From DFXE01 sp032054765 (lineage in GTDB: Bacteria > Bacteroidota > Bacteroidia > Bacteroidales > Tannerellaceae), in assembly GCA_032054765.1 (NCBI GenBank), contig DAMBSC010000004.1, positions 248,001 through 312,000 on the forward strand: 64,000 nt of DNA. The letters are read 5' to 3'. Positions 62,196 through 64,000 of this stretch are shown here, piece after piece. The translations under genes and the position numbers were made by a program. The notes under the pieces were generated by a model, which saw only the letters and a list, made by a program, of their open reading frames with translations, was not told the DNA's origin and did no database searches. How positions within the stretch are numbered: the first letter of the stretch is position 1; each line of letters opens with the position of its first letter.

Positions 62196-64000
62196 ATGAA
62201 TAAAGAAAATTCACATACAATAGCCCTTTCTCAAATAATATCAAGTTTACCTGATAAACCTGGCTGTTATCAATATTTTGATGATAAAGGCAAAATTATA
62301 TATGTTGGTAAGGCTAAAAATTTAAAAAAAAGAGTTTCTTCCTATTTCAATAAAAACTATGACAGTCAAAAGACATATGTCTTGGTTAAGCAAATAAGAG
62401 ATATTAAATACATTGTAGTAGAAAATGAAGAAGACGCACTACTGCTTGAAAATAATTTAATAAAGCAATATCGTCCCCGCTACAATGTTATGCTGAAAGA
62501 TGACAAAAGCTATCCTTCAATTGTTGTAAAAAATGAATACTTCTCTCGCGTATTTCAAACAAGGAATATTGTAAAAGACGGATCAATATATTACGGCCCC
62601 TACCCTTCTGTGCATACAGCGCGTGTTATGCTACAGATGTTAAAAGAACTATATCCAATCAGAATATGTAAGTATCCACTTACTCCAGAAACAATTGCAC
62701 AAAGAAAATATAAAGTGTGTCTTCAATATCACATAAAAAGATGTAAAGGACCATGTGAAGGATTTCAATCTCTTGAGGAGTACCAAGAAAATATTTCTCA
62801 AATAAAAGAAATACTAAAAGGGAACTCTTCCAAAATTAGCAAAAAAATATACCAAGAAATGCAAGAGCGTTCTAATAATTTAGAATTTGAAGAAGCTTAT
62901 TTACTTAAAGAAAAATATGAAACAATAGAAAATTATAGATCCAGATCAACAGTAGTTCCACCAATGCTTACAAATATAGATGTCTTCTCATTCACAGAAA
63001 ATGAGAAATCAGCTTATATAAATTATATGCATATTGGTAATGGAGCCGTTGTACAAGTCTATACATTCGAATATAAAAAGAAACTCGATGAGCCAAAAGA
63101 AGAACTTTTAGGTCTTGGAATTATAGAAATGAGGGAACGTTTTAAAAGCAATTCTCGAGAAATTATCGTTCCTTTTTTACCGGATATAGATTTATCAGAT
63201 AAATTATCTTTCCATATACCTGTCAAAGGAGATAAGAAAAAATTACTTGAATTATCTCAACAAAATGTCAGGCAATATAAACTTGATAAATTAAAACAGG
63301 CTGAAAAACTAAACCCCGAACAACGCACAACCCGCATCCTAACAACAATGCAAAAGGATCTTCATATGAAAGTTTTGCCCATTCATATTGAGTGCTTTGA
63401 TAATTCAAATATACAAGGGACAAACCCTGTTGCTGCATGTGTTGTCTTTAAAAAAGCAAAGCCTTCAAAAAAAGACTACAGACATTATCATATAAAAACA
63501 GTGGAAGGACCAGATGACTTTGCTTCTATGATTGAAGTGGTTACACGTAGATATACACGTTTACTTGAAGAAAACCAAGAATTACCACAATTGGTTGTTA
63601 TTGATGGAGGAAAGGGGCAGTTAAATGCTGCAACAGAAGTACTTAACAATCTTGGACTGTTAGATAGGATAACTATTATTGGCTTAGCAAAAAGGTTAGA
63701 AGAAATATTTTATCCGGGAGATCCTATTCCATTGATACTGGATAAAAATTCAGAAACGTTAAAGATCATACAACAATTAAGAGATGAAGCACATCGTTTC
63801 GGTATTACATTTCACAGACATATAAGAAGTAAAAAACAAACTGTATCAGAATTAGATGTAATAAAAGGGATTGGAGATAAAACTAAGACTTTACTTTTAC
63901 GTAAATATAAGAGTGTAAAACGTATTAAATTAGCTACTTTTGAAGAACTAAAAGAGCTTATCGGCGAATCAAAAGCAAAGATAATTTTTGATGGTTTAAA
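62196..64000 (+). CDS. uvrC: Excinuclease ABC subunit C (C-terminus outside window)
   Basis: The frame is open from the ATG at 62196 to the window edge, 601 codons. Only a few residues are probably missing, since the C-terminal helix-hairpin-helix (VIKGIGDKTKTLLLRKY) is already present. The N-terminal GIY-YIG nuclease (PGCYQYFDDKGKIIYVGKAK, about 22-41), a central UvrB-binding (UVR) region near 200-240 and the RNase-H-like endonuclease with HIECFDNSNIQGT (about 398-410) are in the usual order. It makes both incisions in nucleotide excision repair. Confidence 0.95.
   Translation, partial: MNKENSHTIALSQIISSLPDKPGCYQYFDDKGKIIYVGKAKNLKKRVSSYFNKNYDSQKTYVLVKQIRDIKYIVVENEEDALLLENNLIKQYRPRYNVMLKDDKSYPSIVVKNEYFSRVFQTRNIVKDGSIYYGPYPSVHTARVMLQMLKELYPIRICKYPLTPETIAQRKYKVCLQYHIKRCKGPCEGFQSLEEYQENISQIKEILKGNSSKISKKIYQEMQERSNNLEFEEAYLLKEKYETIENYRSRSTVVPPMLTNIDVFSFTENEKSAYINYMHIGNGAVVQVYTFEYKKKLDEPKEELLGLGIIEMRERFKSNSREIIVPFLPDIDLSDKLSFHIPVKGDKKKLLELSQQNVRQYKLDKLKQAEKLNPEQRTTRILTTMQKDLHMKVLPIHIECFDNSNIQGTNPVAACVVFKKAKPSKKDYRHYHIKTVEGPDDFASMIEVVTRRYTRLLEENQELPQLVVIDGGKGQLNAATEVLNNLGLLDRITIIGLAKRLEEIFYPGDPIPLILDKNSETLKIIQQLRDEAHRFGITFHRHIRSKKQTVSELDVIKGIGDKTKTLLLRKYKSVKRIKLATFEELKELIGESKAKIIFDGL

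Overview
The window comes from a low-GC member of the Bacteroidales (Bacteroidota), most likely Parabacteroides or a close relative in the Tannerellaceae or Dysgonomonadaceae. This rests on a SusC-type TonB receptor, Mfa-type fimbrial genes, BACON and FISUMP domains, a type IX secretion (T9SS) C-terminal signal, fused ferredoxin-oxidoreductase subunits, and many TAnnTTTG -7 promoter boxes. The genus is inferred from family resemblance only. A perfect 16-bp parS centromere site between mnmG and uvrC suggests the right end lies in the origin-proximal part of the chromosome.

Region 1 (1-16.1 kb) is a carbohydrate locus. It starts with a SusC receptor that carries an STN domain (minus strand, cut by the window edge). 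A Tat-exported hydroxypyruvate-isomerase-like TIM barrel is read away from it. A tight six-gene minus-strand operon follows: RraA-like aldolase, GH2, enolase-superfamily dehydratase, SDR, SSS symporter, GH2. An AraC-type regulator sits upstream. The simplest reading is that exported GH2 enzymes release a sugar or sugar acid, the symporter imports it, and dehydratase, SDR and aldolase degrade it without phosphorylation. The substrate cannot be read from the sequence.

Region 2 (16.2-27 kb) is mostly housekeeping and envelope: nadB, a lemA/DUF2207 pair, a 53-aa small gene, a phosphoesterase, a membrane-anchored helix-hairpin-helix protein, a BlaI/BlaR1-type pair whose sensor carries two TonB-C domains, a TPR protein and a DUF2461 protein. 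Region 3 (27-31.8 kb) looks like accessory DNA. It has a four-unit palindrome array, a wrecked choloylglycine-hydrolase-family gene, two unknown exported proteins, and a lipoprotein that joins a zinc-site-dead metallopeptidase-like domain to BspA-like leucine-rich repeats.

Region 4 (32-41.4 kb) is core metabolism: pckA, a thioredoxin-like lipoprotein, comM, korA/korB, alanine dehydrogenase and aroK. Region 5 (41.4-56.4 kb) is a nine-gene fimbria/adhesin locus (DUF3575, DUF3868-OmpA, Mfa1-like, Mfa2-like, two further fimbrial lipoproteins, a T9SS cargo protein, a small exported protein and a lectin-like protein). It faces an HTH regulator across a 0.9-kb spacer that holds another palindrome array. 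Region 6 (56.5-64 kb) has a DUF6261-like protein, a 2-hydroxyacid dehydrogenase, an SpmA/SpmB-like membrane protein, ybeY, mnmG, parS and uvrC (cut by the window edge).

The most unusual signal is a set of three intergenic arrays near 3.9, 27.3 and 42.6 kb. Each has four short dyad or half-site units spaced 22 bp apart (one step in one array is 21 bp), and each uses a different motif. The shared architecture with changed sequence is not explained by ordinary terminators, CRISPRs or insertion sequences.
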